64,000 nt of DNA. Source: Bacteroidota bacterium. Its GTDB lineage: Bacteria > Bacteroidota > Ignavibacteria > Ignavibacteriales > Melioribacteraceae. The stretch is from the NCBI GenBank assembly GCA_023397505.1, contig JAEWUC010000007.1:186001-250000 (forward strand). Reading direction: 5' to 3'. How positions within the stretch are numbered: the first letter of the stretch is position 1; each line of letters opens with the position of its first letter. Below are positions 16,574 to 25,286 of this stretch, one piece after another. The translations under genes and the position numbers were made by a program. Below the pieces are notes generated by a model. The model saw only the letters and a program-made list of their open reading frames with translations, ran no database searches and was not told the origin of the DNA.

Positions 16574-17748
16574 CAGCGTTGTTCCAGTTTCATTTTTTTA
16601 ATTAATGTTTCTTCGTCGCGCAAAACTTTTACGTTTACAGTTTCGCCGGTGCGGAATTCCTGTAGAACTCCTATTAAAGTGTTATCGTTATTTACTTTGA
16701 TATCTTCAACCGCGAGTATGATGTCGTAAGTTTGTAATCCTGCTTTTTTAGCCGGAGAATTTTTTGCTACGTCTGTAATTATTACGCCGCGCGAACTTTT
16801 CAAGTTATATGCTTTTGCAATTGATGGATCAATTGTTTGTACGCTTAAGCCCGTCCAAAAATCGCGATTAACTTTTCCTTTATCTTTAAGTTCATTTATA
16901 ATTTTTTTGATTTTATTTACCGGCAACGCAAAACCAACACCGACATTACCTGTGCCGCCGGTATTAGCAGTGTAAATTAAAGTATTCATACCTATTAATT
17001 CGCCGTACGCATTTACTAACGGTCCGCCGCTGTTGCCGGAATTAATAGCCGCGTCGGTTTGCAGCATATTCATATAATACCTGTTTTGTAGGCCTCCGAG
17101 GTTCATTCCTTTTGCGCTGATCACGCCAACTGTTACAGTTGGTTGATCATTTACATCAAATAATCCAAAAGGATTACCGAGCGCTATTACCCATTCACCT
17201 ACAAGAATATTTCCCGAATCTCCAAGTTTGATGTAAGGCAGGTTTTCGGCTTCAATTTTTAATAAACAAATATCGCTTGTTGGATCTGTGCCGATTATTT
17301 TAGCTTCGTAATGCGAGCCGTCTGTTAAAGTAACAGTTGCTTCAACAGCATTACCTGCAACATGATCATTAGTAATTACGTATCCATCAGGTGAGATAAT
17401 TGCGCCGGAACCTAAACCTTTAACCGGTTGATTGTACACACGGTCGCCGAAAAACTGACGAAAGAATGGATCCATCGAAAACACATCCCTGTACTGTCGA
17501 ATTTCGGTAACAGTAATTCCCACAACAGCAGGGCTAACTTCTTTAACTGTCTTAGTAATTATGTTATGTCGTGAATTTGAGATATCATCGTTTGATTGCT
17601 GCAAATTTATTTGCCTGCTTGTATCGCCTAATATAGAACTGAATATGCTGTTATTGTTTCTTGATGGAGTAAATATCAAAGCATAAACCAGCGAAGTAAC
17701 AATCAACGTAATTGCCGATGAAAAAATGATCGTCTTATATCGATTCAT
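16573..17748 (-). CDS. HtrA/DegP-like S1C serine protease with one PDZ domain
   Basis: Envelope quality-control protease of 391 residues. It has an N-terminal membrane anchor (about 6-27), a trypsin-like domain with the triad His129 (TNDHV), Asp159 (TSDICLL) and Ser240 (GNSGGP), and a single C-terminal PDZ domain (about 290-385). One PDZ domain plus an anchor makes it DegS-like rather than DegP-like in layout. The gene overlaps plsY by 14 bp and purB by 1 bp. The link to lipid synthesis or purines is probably only operon packing. Confidence 0.93.
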   Translation of the reverse strand: MNRYKTIIFSSAITLIVTSLVYALIFTPSRNNNSIFSSILGDTSRQINLQQSNDDISNSRHNIITKTVKEVSPAVVGITVTEIRQYRDVFSMDPFFRQFFGDRVYNQPVKGLGSGAIISPDGYVITNDHVAGNAVEATVTLTDGSHYEAKIIGTDPTSDICLLKIEAENLPYIKLGDSGNILVGEWVIALGNPFGLFDVNDQPTVTVGVISAKGMNLGGLQNRYYMNMLQTDAAINSGNSGGPLVNAYGELIGMNTLIYTANTGGTGNVGVGFALPVNKIKKIINELKDKGKVNRDFWTGLSVQTIDPSIAKAYNLKSSRGVIITDVAKNSPAKKAGLQTYDIILAVEDIKVNNDNTLIGVLQEFRTGETVNVKVLRDEETLIKKMKLEQR

Positions 17749-18382
17749 CTTTTTGTTCCTTTAATTTTTTATTTTGTTGTGAAATAAAGTATTCCTTAAG
17801 CGGTTGTATATGTTTAGAAAGAATAATCGCGAATAAAATTACTAATAAAATACTAAACTGTAATTCCGAACTCGGCTGTGGATTTGTGTACTTACTTAAA
17901 ATGTTTGAAGATGTAAAAGCTAAAACAGCGGATAATAGCGTTGCCGAAGAATTAGCAAAATGAATATTTCTTCTGAATATATAAGCTATTGTCCAAATAA
18001 CACCCCAGATAATCAAAATAGGAATTGAAAGAATTAAAGCACCGCCTGCGGCAGTAGCCAAACCCCGCCCGCCTTTAAATTTTATCCATGGTGAGTAACA
18101 ATGTGCAAATACTGCCGCGACAAGTGCAATCATTTCATATAAAAAATTTTCTCCGAAAAATAATCTTACTAAATAAACTGCGATTAATCCCTTTAATAAA
18201 TCTATAAACAATACCAATAAACCGATTCGCTTAGATTTAGAAACATCAAAAGAATTATGTGCGCCAACATTTCCTGTGCCGTTTTGAGTAATGTCCAATC
18301 CGGTTTTCCGTTTAATTACAATGAATGCAGTTGGAAAAGAGCCGAAGAAATAACCAATTAAAAAACTTATTACTGTTTCCAT
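17735..18382 (-). CDS. plsY: Acyl-phosphate glycerol-3-phosphate acyltransferase PlsY
   Basis: Membrane enzyme that starts phospholipid synthesis by moving an acyl group from acyl-phosphate to glycerol-3-phosphate. The 215-residue protein has about five to seven hydrophobic segments and the PlsY motifs: GTGNVGAHNSFDV (about 37-49), a variant of the usual SGNIGATN motif, and KFKGGRGLATAAG (about 102-114). The partner plsX is not in the window. It heads the plsY-protease-purB operon and is divergent from glgP. Confidence 0.95.
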   Translation of the reverse strand: METVISFLIGYFFGSFPTAFIVIKRKTGLDITQNGTGNVGAHNSFDVSKSKRIGLLVLFIDLLKGLIAVYLVRLFFGENFLYEMIALVAAVFAHCYSPWIKFKGGRGLATAAGGALILSIPILIIWGVIWTIAYIFRRNIHFANSSATLLSAVLAFTSSNILSKYTNPQPSSELQFSILLVILFAIILSKHIQPLKEYFISQQNKKLKEQKDESI

Positions 18383-18596
18383 TTATACCCGATATTCTAA
18401 AGAAATAAAATTTACTAATTATGATAAATAGTATTTTAGATCAATAAAAAGATTTTACATTGAAGAATCACAATCCGCTGCATTTTAACGCCCTAATATA
18501 TTTAAGTTCCAAGAAAAATTAGTAAATACTTTTTAGTAAAAATAAAATTATTAAATTTATATCCAGAATATAGCAAAGTAAAAATCGGAGACTATA

Positions 18597-21161
18597 ATGG
18601 TTAATTATATAGGAAGGTTCAATGTTGTTCCATCGCTGCCGGAAAAGCTTGAACCGCTGAGAGAAATCGTATTTAATTTATACTGGACATGGAACCAGGA
18701 TGCAATAGAACTTTTTAGGCGTCTCGATCTTTTACTTTGGGATCAAACTCACCACAATCCTGTTTTGATGCTTGGAAAAATTAGTCAAGAAAGATTAAAC
18801 GAAGTTGCGATGGACGATAGTTTTATTTCGCATATGAACCGTGTTTATGTTCAACTCAGCGTTTACATTGAAGAAAAAACGTGGTATCAAAAAAATTATA
18901 ATTACGGTAAAGACGGTGTAATAGCATATTTCTCGGCAGAATTCGGATTAACAGAATGTTTACAGATTTATTCCGGCGGCTTAGGAGTTCTCTCAGGGGA
19001 TCATTTAAAATCAGCCAGCGATTTAGGTCTTCCTTTAGTCGGCATTGGTTTATGTTATAAAGAAGGATATTTCCAGCAGTACTTAACAAGCGACGGCTGG
19101 CAGCAGGAAATTTATCAGATAACGGATTTCTATAACCAACCGCTGAATTTAGTTGCTGATAAAAACGGAACTCCTTTAAAACTTGGACTTGATTTTCCCG
19201 GTAGGAAAGTAACTTTTCAAATTTGGAAAATTCAGATTGGTCGAGTGCCATTATATTTATTAGATACAAATGTTGAAGAAAATTCCGACGAAGATAAAAA
19301 AATTACCCGCTCACTATACGGTGGAAATATTGAAACAAGAATTCAGCAGGAAATTTTACTCGGCATAGGCGGAATACGCGCTTTACACGCTTTGGATATA
19401 AAACCGTTAGTCTGCCATATGAACGAGGGGCACTCGGCGTTTCTTTCTCTCGAGAGAATACGATTGATGATTAAGAACAACGGCTTAACATTTGAAGAAG
19501 CAAAAGATATAGGAATTTATTCTAATGTATTTACGACGCACACACCGGTACCTGCGGGAATTGATATCTTCCCAAATGATTTAATAGAGAAATATTTTGG
19601 CAGTTATTATAGAAATGAACTGCAGATCAGCGATAAAACTTTTTATTCGCTTGGTTCTATTATTAAAAACAAACCGGTTAGTAATTACAATATGGCACAT
19701 CTCGCGATGAACATGGCGGGGTTTGTAAATGCAGTTAGTAAACTTCACGGCAAAGTATCCAAAAAAATGTGGCAATCTGGGTTTGTTGATATTCCGTTTG
19801 ACGAAATCCCGATTGATTACGTAACCAACGGGATTCATACGCATTCCCATATTTCAAACGATATGCAGGAGTTACTTTACAGATATCTCGGTGAAAAAGT
19901 CTTACGCGATCCATCCGATGCTGAAGCTTGGAAACGAGTTGATGAAATACCGGACGAAGAATTATGGCGTACTCACGAGCGCAGACGCGAACGTTTAGTT
20001 GCATTTGCAAGAAGAAGATTAAGAAGACAAATAGTTGAACGCGGCGGTTCATCCAATGAAATTTCGGCAGCTAAAGAAGTACTCGATTCGCAGGCATTAA
20101 CAATCGGTTTTGCAAGAAGATTTGCAACTTATAAACGCGCTACTTTAATATTCAGCGATATTGAAAGATTGACAAGCATTTTGGCAAATCCGGATTATCC
20201 TGTTCAATTAATAATTGCAGGCAAAGCTCACCCGCGCGACGACGAAGGTAAAAAATTTATACAGGAAATAATTCAAATAATGAAGGAATACCATCTTCGT
20301 AAAAAAATTGTATTCCTCGAAAATTATGATATGAATGTTGCCCGCTACATGGTTGAGGGCTGCGATGTATGGCTTAACAATCCGCGCAGACCTTTGGAAG
20401 CAAGCGGTACTTCGGGAATGAAAATGATTGCAAACGGCGGGCTCAATTTAAGCGTTATGGACGGATGGTGGGATGAAGCTTATACACCCGAAGTTGGTTG
20501 GAGAATCGGCAACGGCGAAGAGTATGATAACCTTGATTATCAAGACGAAGTTGAATCGAGATTAATTTATGAAGTAATAGAAAAAGAAATTGTGCCGTTA
20601 TTTTATAACCGAAGTGACGATAAACTTCCGCGCGGATGGATTAACACAATGAAAAATTCTATGAAGCAACTGGGCCCTGTTTATAGTACACATAGAATGG
20701 TTCAGGAATATGCAAAGAAATTTTATTTCCCTTCTTTGGAAAAGAGACTAAACTTGATGAAGAATGATTGGGAAGAAGGCAAACAATTGTCTGCATGGAA
20801 AAGAAAAGTTAACTCCAATTGGGATAAAGTAAAATTCATGTACATAACTGAAGAAAAGAAAAACAAAGATTTAAAAGTAGGTGAAAAATATCCTATCGTT
20901 GCAGAAGTAGAACTCGGTGAATTAACAACAAATGATGTTGATGTTCAGATTTATTTCGGTAAGGTTGACAGCGGTGATGAAACTTCCCGCAATTATACAA
21001 ATATGATTGATGTTTCTAAAAAGAATAAAAGTGATAAAAATATTTACAGGGGCGAAATTGAATGTAAGGATACCGGTTTAATCGGTTTCACATTAAGAAT
21101 TTTACCAAAACATAAGCAGTTGATTAATCCATTTGAAATGGGATTAATACGCTGGGCGTAA
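18597..21161 (+). CDS. glgP: Alpha-glucan (glycogen) phosphorylase, short type
   Basis: PLP enzyme releasing glucose-1-phosphate from glycogen or maltodextrin. The 854-residue protein belongs to the class with an N-terminal DUF3417-type domain (about 10-125) and a GT-B catalytic core. Motifs include EFGLTECLQIYSGGLGVLSGDH (about 115-136), HMNEGHSAF (about 277-285), THTPVPAGIDIF, and EASGTSGMKMIANGG, where Lys609 is the PLP-binding residue. Start ATG at 18597 is preceded by CGGAG. Glycogen synthase is at 50406, so both arms of glycogen turnover are in the window. An unknown gene follows 44 bp later. Confidence 0.97.
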   Translation: MVNYIGRFNVVPSLPEKLEPLREIVFNLYWTWNQDAIELFRRLDLLLWDQTHHNPVLMLGKISQERLNEVAMDDSFISHMNRVYVQLSVYIEEKTWYQKNYNYGKDGVIAYFSAEFGLTECLQIYSGGLGVLSGDHLKSASDLGLPLVGIGLCYKEGYFQQYLTSDGWQQEIYQITDFYNQPLNLVADKNGTPLKLGLDFPGRKVTFQIWKIQIGRVPLYLLDTNVEENSDEDKKITRSLYGGNIETRIQQEILLGIGGIRALHALDIKPLVCHMNEGHSAFLSLERIRLMIKNNGLTFEEAKDIGIYSNVFTTHTPVPAGIDIFPNDLIEKYFGSYYRNELQISDKTFYSLGSIIKNKPVSNYNMAHLAMNMAGFVNAVSKLHGKVSKKMWQSGFVDIPFDEIPIDYVTNGIHTHSHISNDMQELLYRYLGEKVLRDPSDAEAWKRVDEIPDEELWRTHERRRERLVAFARRRLRRQIVERGGSSNEISAAKEVLDSQALTIGFARRFATYKRATLIFSDIERLTSILANPDYPVQLIIAGKAHPRDDEGKKFIQEIIQIMKEYHLRKKIVFLENYDMNVARYMVEGCDVWLNNPRRPLEASGTSGMKMIANGGLNLSVMDGWWDEAYTPEVGWRIGNGEEYDNLDYQDEVESRLIYEVIEKEIVPLFYNRSDDKLPRGWINTMKNSMKQLGPVYSTHRMVQEYAKKFYFPSLEKRLNLMKNDWEEGKQLSAWKRKVNSNWDKVKFMYITEEKKNKDLKVGEKYPIVAEVELGELTTNDVDVQIYFGKVDSGDETSRNYTNMIDVSKKNKSDKNIYRGEIECKDTGLIGFTLRILPKHKQLINPFEMGLIRWA

Positions 21162-21205
21162 ACTGAAAAATATTTCTAAATTTTATGAACTAAATACTTG
21201 GGATT

Positions 21206-22135
21206 ATGCTGCTCGAAACTCTTGATTTGAGAACAAACGATATTCTGATTTACTCTCAGAATCTTTTTAACTTCGGCGAAAATTTTAAAATTGTTCATAA
21301 AAACGCCAAAGTAAGAAAGCCGCAGAGCATTAGCTATTTTGATGTATGCAATTTTGTGAAAGATCCTTTCCCCAAAAATTTAATTATTTACCGACTTCTA
21401 ACTAATGTAAATGATCTTGATGCTTATTCAACAAAGTATGGTTATTTCATAAAAATAAACGGCCGGATGGAACTGGTTTACTTCGATCCCATTTACGCAA
21501 TTAAAGATTTAAGGCATCTTCGTTTTGAATTAAACCCCGGGCATTTCAGATTCAAAATTCAACAATTAGGTTTAACATCACTTACAAAGTGGGAAAGTGA
21601 ACCAAACTTTGCTGAAGTATATTCATTCGATTTGAAAGCAGTTGAAGCCCAGAATCAAAATGATAAAATATTTGCAGATGCAATCTTTGCATTCGATCCG
21701 AATTATTCCGATCAAAATGACAACATCGGAAGTATAAGAACGACAGTCTCGAAAAAAACAGATGAAGAAAATCTAACTAATAAATCTCGTGCGGAAGAAA
21801 AATCAAGTCTAATTATTAAAGAAGACAAAGAAATAAAAACTTCTAATATGAATTTACCTGTAACTCCCGATAATGCAAAAGCTTCGGATATTAGGGATGA
21901 AATTATTTCTTTGTTAAAACAAGCGTTAAATATTCCCGAACAAACAGATAAATCTTTCCATTCAACAGACAAAACCGATTCGGTAATAGATCAAAATGTG
22001 CAATTAAATAGTAAAGATGATGTTTTGCCGGATGGTGCTGTAAGCCTGTTTGATTTGTTTAAATCAACACATAAAACAGAAATGTTGTCTCTAAAGGAAA
22101 AAGAGTCGGTGATTCTAAAGTTTGAAGAAAAGTAA
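21206..22135 (+). CDS. Unknown protein with disordered C-terminal half
   Basis: I do not recognise this 309-residue protein. Residues about 1-160 look folded, alternating strands and helices with no membrane segment, signal peptide or catalytic motif; notable stretches are YGYFIKINGRMELVYFDP and LRHLRFELNPGHFRFKIQQLGL. From about 165 on it is rich in Asp, Glu, Lys, Asn and Ser and is probably disordered, ending in a short hydrophobic helix (AVSLFDLFKS, about 281-290) and a charged tail. It follows glgP by 44 bp with no terminator, so it may be co-transcribed. A regulatory or scaffold role with glycogen enzymes would be a guess only. Confidence 0.7.
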   Translation: MLLETLDLRTNDILIYSQNLFNFGENFKIVHKNAKVRKPQSISYFDVCNFVKDPFPKNLIIYRLLTNVNDLDAYSTKYGYFIKINGRMELVYFDPIYAIKDLRHLRFELNPGHFRFKIQQLGLTSLTKWESEPNFAEVYSFDLKAVEAQNQNDKIFADAIFAFDPNYSDQNDNIGSIRTTVSKKTDEENLTNKSRAEEKSSLIIKEDKEIKTSNMNLPVTPDNAKASDIRDEIISLLKQALNIPEQTDKSFHSTDKTDSVIDQNVQLNSKDDVLPDGAVSLFDLFKSTHKTEMLSLKEKESVILKFEEK

Positions 22136-22455
22136 TACTAATATGCTTTTAGAATCTTTAAGGTAGTCTTTATTCCTACGTAATCGAAAAACCTTCTAAC
22201 CTAATTGTTGATTTTAGAAACGCATTTTAGTCGTCGGTTAATTTATTCTGATAAAATTATGAATCGATAAGTCGCGAAATATTTAACCTACGTTTGAATA
22301 CTGCAGACAATGCTATTTCTAATTTCATCTGTCAAAATCACTTCCATAATATCATACATAAATTATGTTTGAAGCCCCCATTTATAATATTAAACTGATT
22401 ATTTCTAATTGATAATTGAATTCTCTATTTTTCATAAAGAAAAAATGAAAGATAA
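22136..22455. other. Intergenic region without a recognisable gene
   Basis: 320 bp between the unknown gene and the wbpB-like gene. It is AT-rich with many stops in all frames. No tRNA, strong hairpin, or clear TAnnTTTG promoter was seen. It probably holds the promoter of the sugar cassette. Confidence 0.5.
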
Positions 22456-23382
22456 ATGAAACGTTTTGCATTAATAGGTACTGGGGGATTTGTAGCGCCA
22501 CGTCATTTGAAAGCAATAAAGGAAACCGGAAATATATTGTTATCTGCATTCGATCCTCATGATTCAGTTGGAATCCTTGACAGTTATTTTCCCAATACGG
22601 ATTTTTTTACTAATTACGAAAGATTCGAAAGAAATATTTTTAAACTATACTCTTCACAAGAATCACGATTAGATTACATTTCGGTTTGCTCTCCGAATTA
22701 TTTACACGACACACATATTCGTTTGGGACTTCAAAACAGCTGCGATGTTATTTGCGAAAAACCGATTGTTCTTTCACTCAAAAATTTGGATTTACTCGAA
22801 AGATTGGAAAAAGAAACGGGTAAAAGAGTTTTTACCGTGATGCAATTGAGATATCATCCTGCGCTAATAAAACTTAAGAAAGAAAATTCAACTGTAAAAA
22901 ATAGCTCACGAAAAAAAATTGAATTAAAATACATTACACCGCGCGGTAATTGGTATTTCAATTCGTGGAAGGGCGATGAAAGTAAATCCGGGGGAATTGC
23001 TACGAATATCGGGATACACTTGTTCGATTTGTTAATTTGGCTTTACGGTGAAGTTGAAAATTTTGAACTAATGAAATCCGAGCCAAACAAAATGTCAGGA
23101 AATCTTACTTTACAGAATGCAGATGTTGAGTGGTTCTTATCGATTGATAAAAATGATTTATTAAGCGATAAAGTTAATTCATCAAAAACATCTCTCCGGT
23201 TGTTGAAAGAAGATGGAAAGATTATAGAATTCTCTGACGGATTCACGGATTTGCATACAAAAGTATATTCTGAAATAATTGCAGGCAACGGAATGGGAAT
23301 CAAAGATGCTCGTCGTTCTATAGAACTCGTTGAAAATCTTCGCCATGCTGTAATAAAAACTAAAGTATTTAAAAATAGGTAG
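22456..23382 (+). CDS. wbpB: WbpB/WlbA-like NAD-dependent sugar dehydrogenase
   Basis: Gfo/Idh/MocA oxidoreductase of 308 residues. It has an N-terminal Rossmann fold (ALIGTGGFVAPRHLKAI, about 5-21), SVCSPNYLH (76-84), and CEKP with Lys102 as likely catalytic residue. The GGIATNIGIHLFD segment (about 178-190) matches enzymes that oxidise the 3-position of UDP-N-acetylglucosaminuronate (WbpB in Pseudomonas, WlbA in Bordetella). It is followed by WbpD-like and WbpE-like genes, which fixes the pathway: UDP-2,3-diacetamido-2,3-dideoxy-glucuronate. Start ATG at 22456. The 6-dehydrogenase WbpA is not in the window. Confidence 0.88.
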   Translation: MKRFALIGTGGFVAPRHLKAIKETGNILLSAFDPHDSVGILDSYFPNTDFFTNYERFERNIFKLYSSQESRLDYISVCSPNYLHDTHIRLGLQNSCDVICEKPIVLSLKNLDLLERLEKETGKRVFTVMQLRYHPALIKLKKENSTVKNSSRKKIELKYITPRGNWYFNSWKGDESKSGGIATNIGIHLFDLLIWLYGEVENFELMKSEPNKMSGNLTLQNADVEWFLSIDKNDLLSDKVNSSKTSLRLLKEDGKIIEFSDGFTDLHTKVYSEIIAGNGMGIKDARRSIELVENLRHAVIKTKVFKNR

Positions 23383-23389
23383 AGCATTT

Positions 23390-23980
23390 ATGCCGGAAAA
23401 TTATTTTATACACGAATCAGCTATTGTTGATGAAAATGTAAAAATTGGGAACGGAACTAAAGTATGGCATTTCTCACATGTGCAATCGGGTGCAAAGATT
23501 GGCAGCAATTGCGTTCTTGGACAGAATGTTAACATCGGTAACAATGTTATAGTTGGCAGTAATTGTAAAATACAAAACAATGTTTCGGTTTATGAAGGTG
23601 TTACATTAGAGGATTATGTTTTTTGCGGACCCTCAATGGTATTTACAAATATTATTAATCCAAGGTGTAAATATCCTCAACGCGGTTCGGAATTTTATTC
23701 TAAAACTTTAGTAAAAGAAGGCGCGTCGATGGGTGCTAATTGCACAATTGTATGCGGCGTAACAATTGGCAAGCATTCGTTTATTGGTGCAGGTGCGGTC
23801 GTAATAAATGATGTGCCGGATTTTGCGCTTGTTGTTGGCAATCCTTCACGGCAAATCGGCTGGATTAGCGAAGCGGGAGAGAGATTAAATTTTGATAAAG
23901 ATGGTTATGCATTCTGCAGCAAGTCAAATAAAAAATATAAGCTGGAAAATGAATTGGTAGTAGAATGCATTGATACATGA
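23390..23980 (+). CDS. wbpD: WbpD-like UDP-sugar 3-N-acetyltransferase
   Basis: A 196-residue left-handed beta-helix acetyltransferase made of hexapeptide repeats (for example VKIGNGTKVWHFSHVQ, IGSNCVLGQNVNIG, SMGANCTIVCGVTIG). In the WbpB-WbpE pathway it acetylates the 3-amino group of UDP-2-acetamido-3-amino-glucuronate. The C-terminus has a GWISEAGERL motif that is common to WbpD/WlbB enzymes. It starts 7 bp after wbpB. The gene order B-D-E is the one known from Pseudomonas and Bordetella. Confidence 0.9.
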   Translation: MPENYFIHESAIVDENVKIGNGTKVWHFSHVQSGAKIGSNCVLGQNVNIGNNVIVGSNCKIQNNVSVYEGVTLEDYVFCGPSMVFTNIINPRCKYPQRGSEFYSKTLVKEGASMGANCTIVCGVTIGKHSFIGAGAVVINDVPDFALVVGNPSRQIGWISEAGERLNFDKDGYAFCSKSNKKYKLENELVVECIDT

Positions 23981-24016
23981 TTGCATGATCTAATCTATAC
24001 ATACAATCATTTTTTT
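23977..24016 (+). terminator. Weak hairpin with U-tract between wbpD and wbpE
   Basis: ATGATTG (23977-23983) pairs with CAATCAT (24004-24010) around a 20-nt loop and is followed by seven Ts. The wbpD stop is in the left arm. The long loop makes it weak; it may only reduce read-through into wbpE. Confidence 0.35.
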
Positions 24017-24053
24017 AAAACAAAAAATATTTCTAACAAATAGTGAGTAAATT

Positions 24054-25220
24054 ATGAAAGTTCCTTTGCTCGATCTTAAACCGCAGTATCAATTTTTGAA
24101 AAAAGAAATTGACGAAACCATTGCCAGAGTAGTTGAGTCGCAGTATTTTATAATGGGTCCCGATGTCGCAAAGTTAGAAGAAGAAATAAACCAATATCTT
24201 GTATGTAAATATTCGGTTGGTGTCACTTCGGGCACGGACGCATTATTGCTTGCGTTGATGGCTATAGGAATAAAGCCGGGGGATGAAGTTATTGTGCCGA
24301 CTTATTCTTTCTTTGCAACTGCTGGTGTTGTCGCAAGATTAAATGCTGTTCCAATCTTTACTGATGTTGACCCGGTTACATTTAATATCGATCCGAAAGA
24401 TTTCGAAAAGAGAATAACATCAAAAACAAAAGCAGTTATTCCTGTTCATCTTTACGGGCAAAGCGCGGAGATGGATGAAGTACTTGCTATTGCTAAAAAG
24501 CATAATCTAAAAGTTATTGAAGATTGTGCACAGGCTATCGGCACACAATACAAAGATGGGAAATTTGTCGGAACCATTGGCGATATTGGTTGCTTCTCAT
24601 TCTTTCCAAGCAAAAACCTTGGCTGCTTCGGCGACGGCGGTATTGTTACAACAAATGATGAGGAGCTTTATCACACAATGAAAATTATGCGCATGCACGG
24701 AATGGAACCGAAATATTATCATAAAGTTATCGGCGGGAATTTTAGATTGGATTCTTTGCAAGCGGCGGTGCTTCGAGTTAAACTTCCGCATCTCGATTCA
24801 TGGTCGGCTAAAAGAAGAGAGAATGCCGCAGCTTACGCAAAATATTTTATCGAAGCAGGTCTTTCGGAAGAACCGGGAAGAATCAAACATGATAACAAGA
24901 ACAAAGTTCTTTTGCCCAAAGCAGTATTTGAAACTTCCGGAGTAAAGAATTATCACATATTTAATCAATTCATAATTCGTGTTGAAACTAAGCGGGATGA
25001 ACTTTGGGAATTTTTGAAAAAGAAAGAAATCGGCTGCGAGGTTTATTATCCTGTTCCATTCCATCGCCAGGAATGTTTTAATTACTTGAATTGTGTTGAC
25101 TCAGATTATCCTGTTTCGAATAACGCCGCAGAAACCTCATTGGCTTTGCCCATTTACCCGGAACTTACTAACGATCAATTAAAATATGTTGTTGATTGTA
25201 TTGCAGAGTTTTACAAATAA
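24054..25220 (+). CDS. wbpE: WbpE-like PLP sugar aminotransferase (DegT/DnrJ/EryC1/StrS)
   Basis: 388-residue PLP aminotransferase. Lys187 in FFPSKNLG binds PLP and Asp157 in EDCAQ contacts the pyridine nitrogen. TSGTDALLLAL (58-68) and the N-terminal VPLLDLKPQY are diagnostic for the family. In this cassette it would aminate the 3-keto sugar made by the WbpB-like enzyme, before acetylation by the WbpD-like enzyme. The start is ATG at 24054 after a weak purine-rich site. It ends before two adjacent palindromes. Confidence 0.92.
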   Translation: MKVPLLDLKPQYQFLKKEIDETIARVVESQYFIMGPDVAKLEEEINQYLVCKYSVGVTSGTDALLLALMAIGIKPGDEVIVPTYSFFATAGVVARLNAVPIFTDVDPVTFNIDPKDFEKRITSKTKAVIPVHLYGQSAEMDEVLAIAKKHNLKVIEDCAQAIGTQYKDGKFVGTIGDIGCFSFFPSKNLGCFGDGGIVTTNDEELYHTMKIMRMHGMEPKYYHKVIGGNFRLDSLQAAVLRVKLPHLDSWSAKRRENAAAYAKYFIEAGLSEEPGRIKHDNKNKVLLPKAVFETSGVKNYHIFNQFIIRVETKRDELWEFLKKKEIGCEVYYPVPFHRQECFNYLNCVDSDYPVSNNAAETSLALPIYPELTNDQLKYVVDCIAEFYK

Positions 25221-25226
25221 TTAGTA

Positions 25227-25247
25227 GGGCAGAATCGAATTCTGCCC
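25227..25247. repeat. Palindrome GGGCAGAAT-CGA-ATTCTGCCC
   Basis: Perfect 9-bp stem (25227-25235 with 25239-25247) and a 3-nt loop, 6 bp after the wbpE stop. It may serve as a terminator between wbpE and the convergent transporter gene, or be a dispersed element. Confidence 0.65.
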
Positions 25248-25253
25248 ACTTTC

Positions 25254-25280
25254 GTAGCGCAGATTATAAATCTGCGCTAC
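25254..25280. repeat. Palindromic element (copy 2 of the GTAGCRCAG family)
   Basis: Perfect 12-bp stem GTAGCGCAGATT (25254-25265) and AATCTGCGCTAC (25269-25280) with a 3-nt loop. The arms match the element at 1587-1613 in 8 of 9 outer bases, with a compensating change in the stem. It lies 6 bp before the 3' end of the transporter gene. Confidence 0.7.
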
Positions 25281-25286
25281 GTTAAA

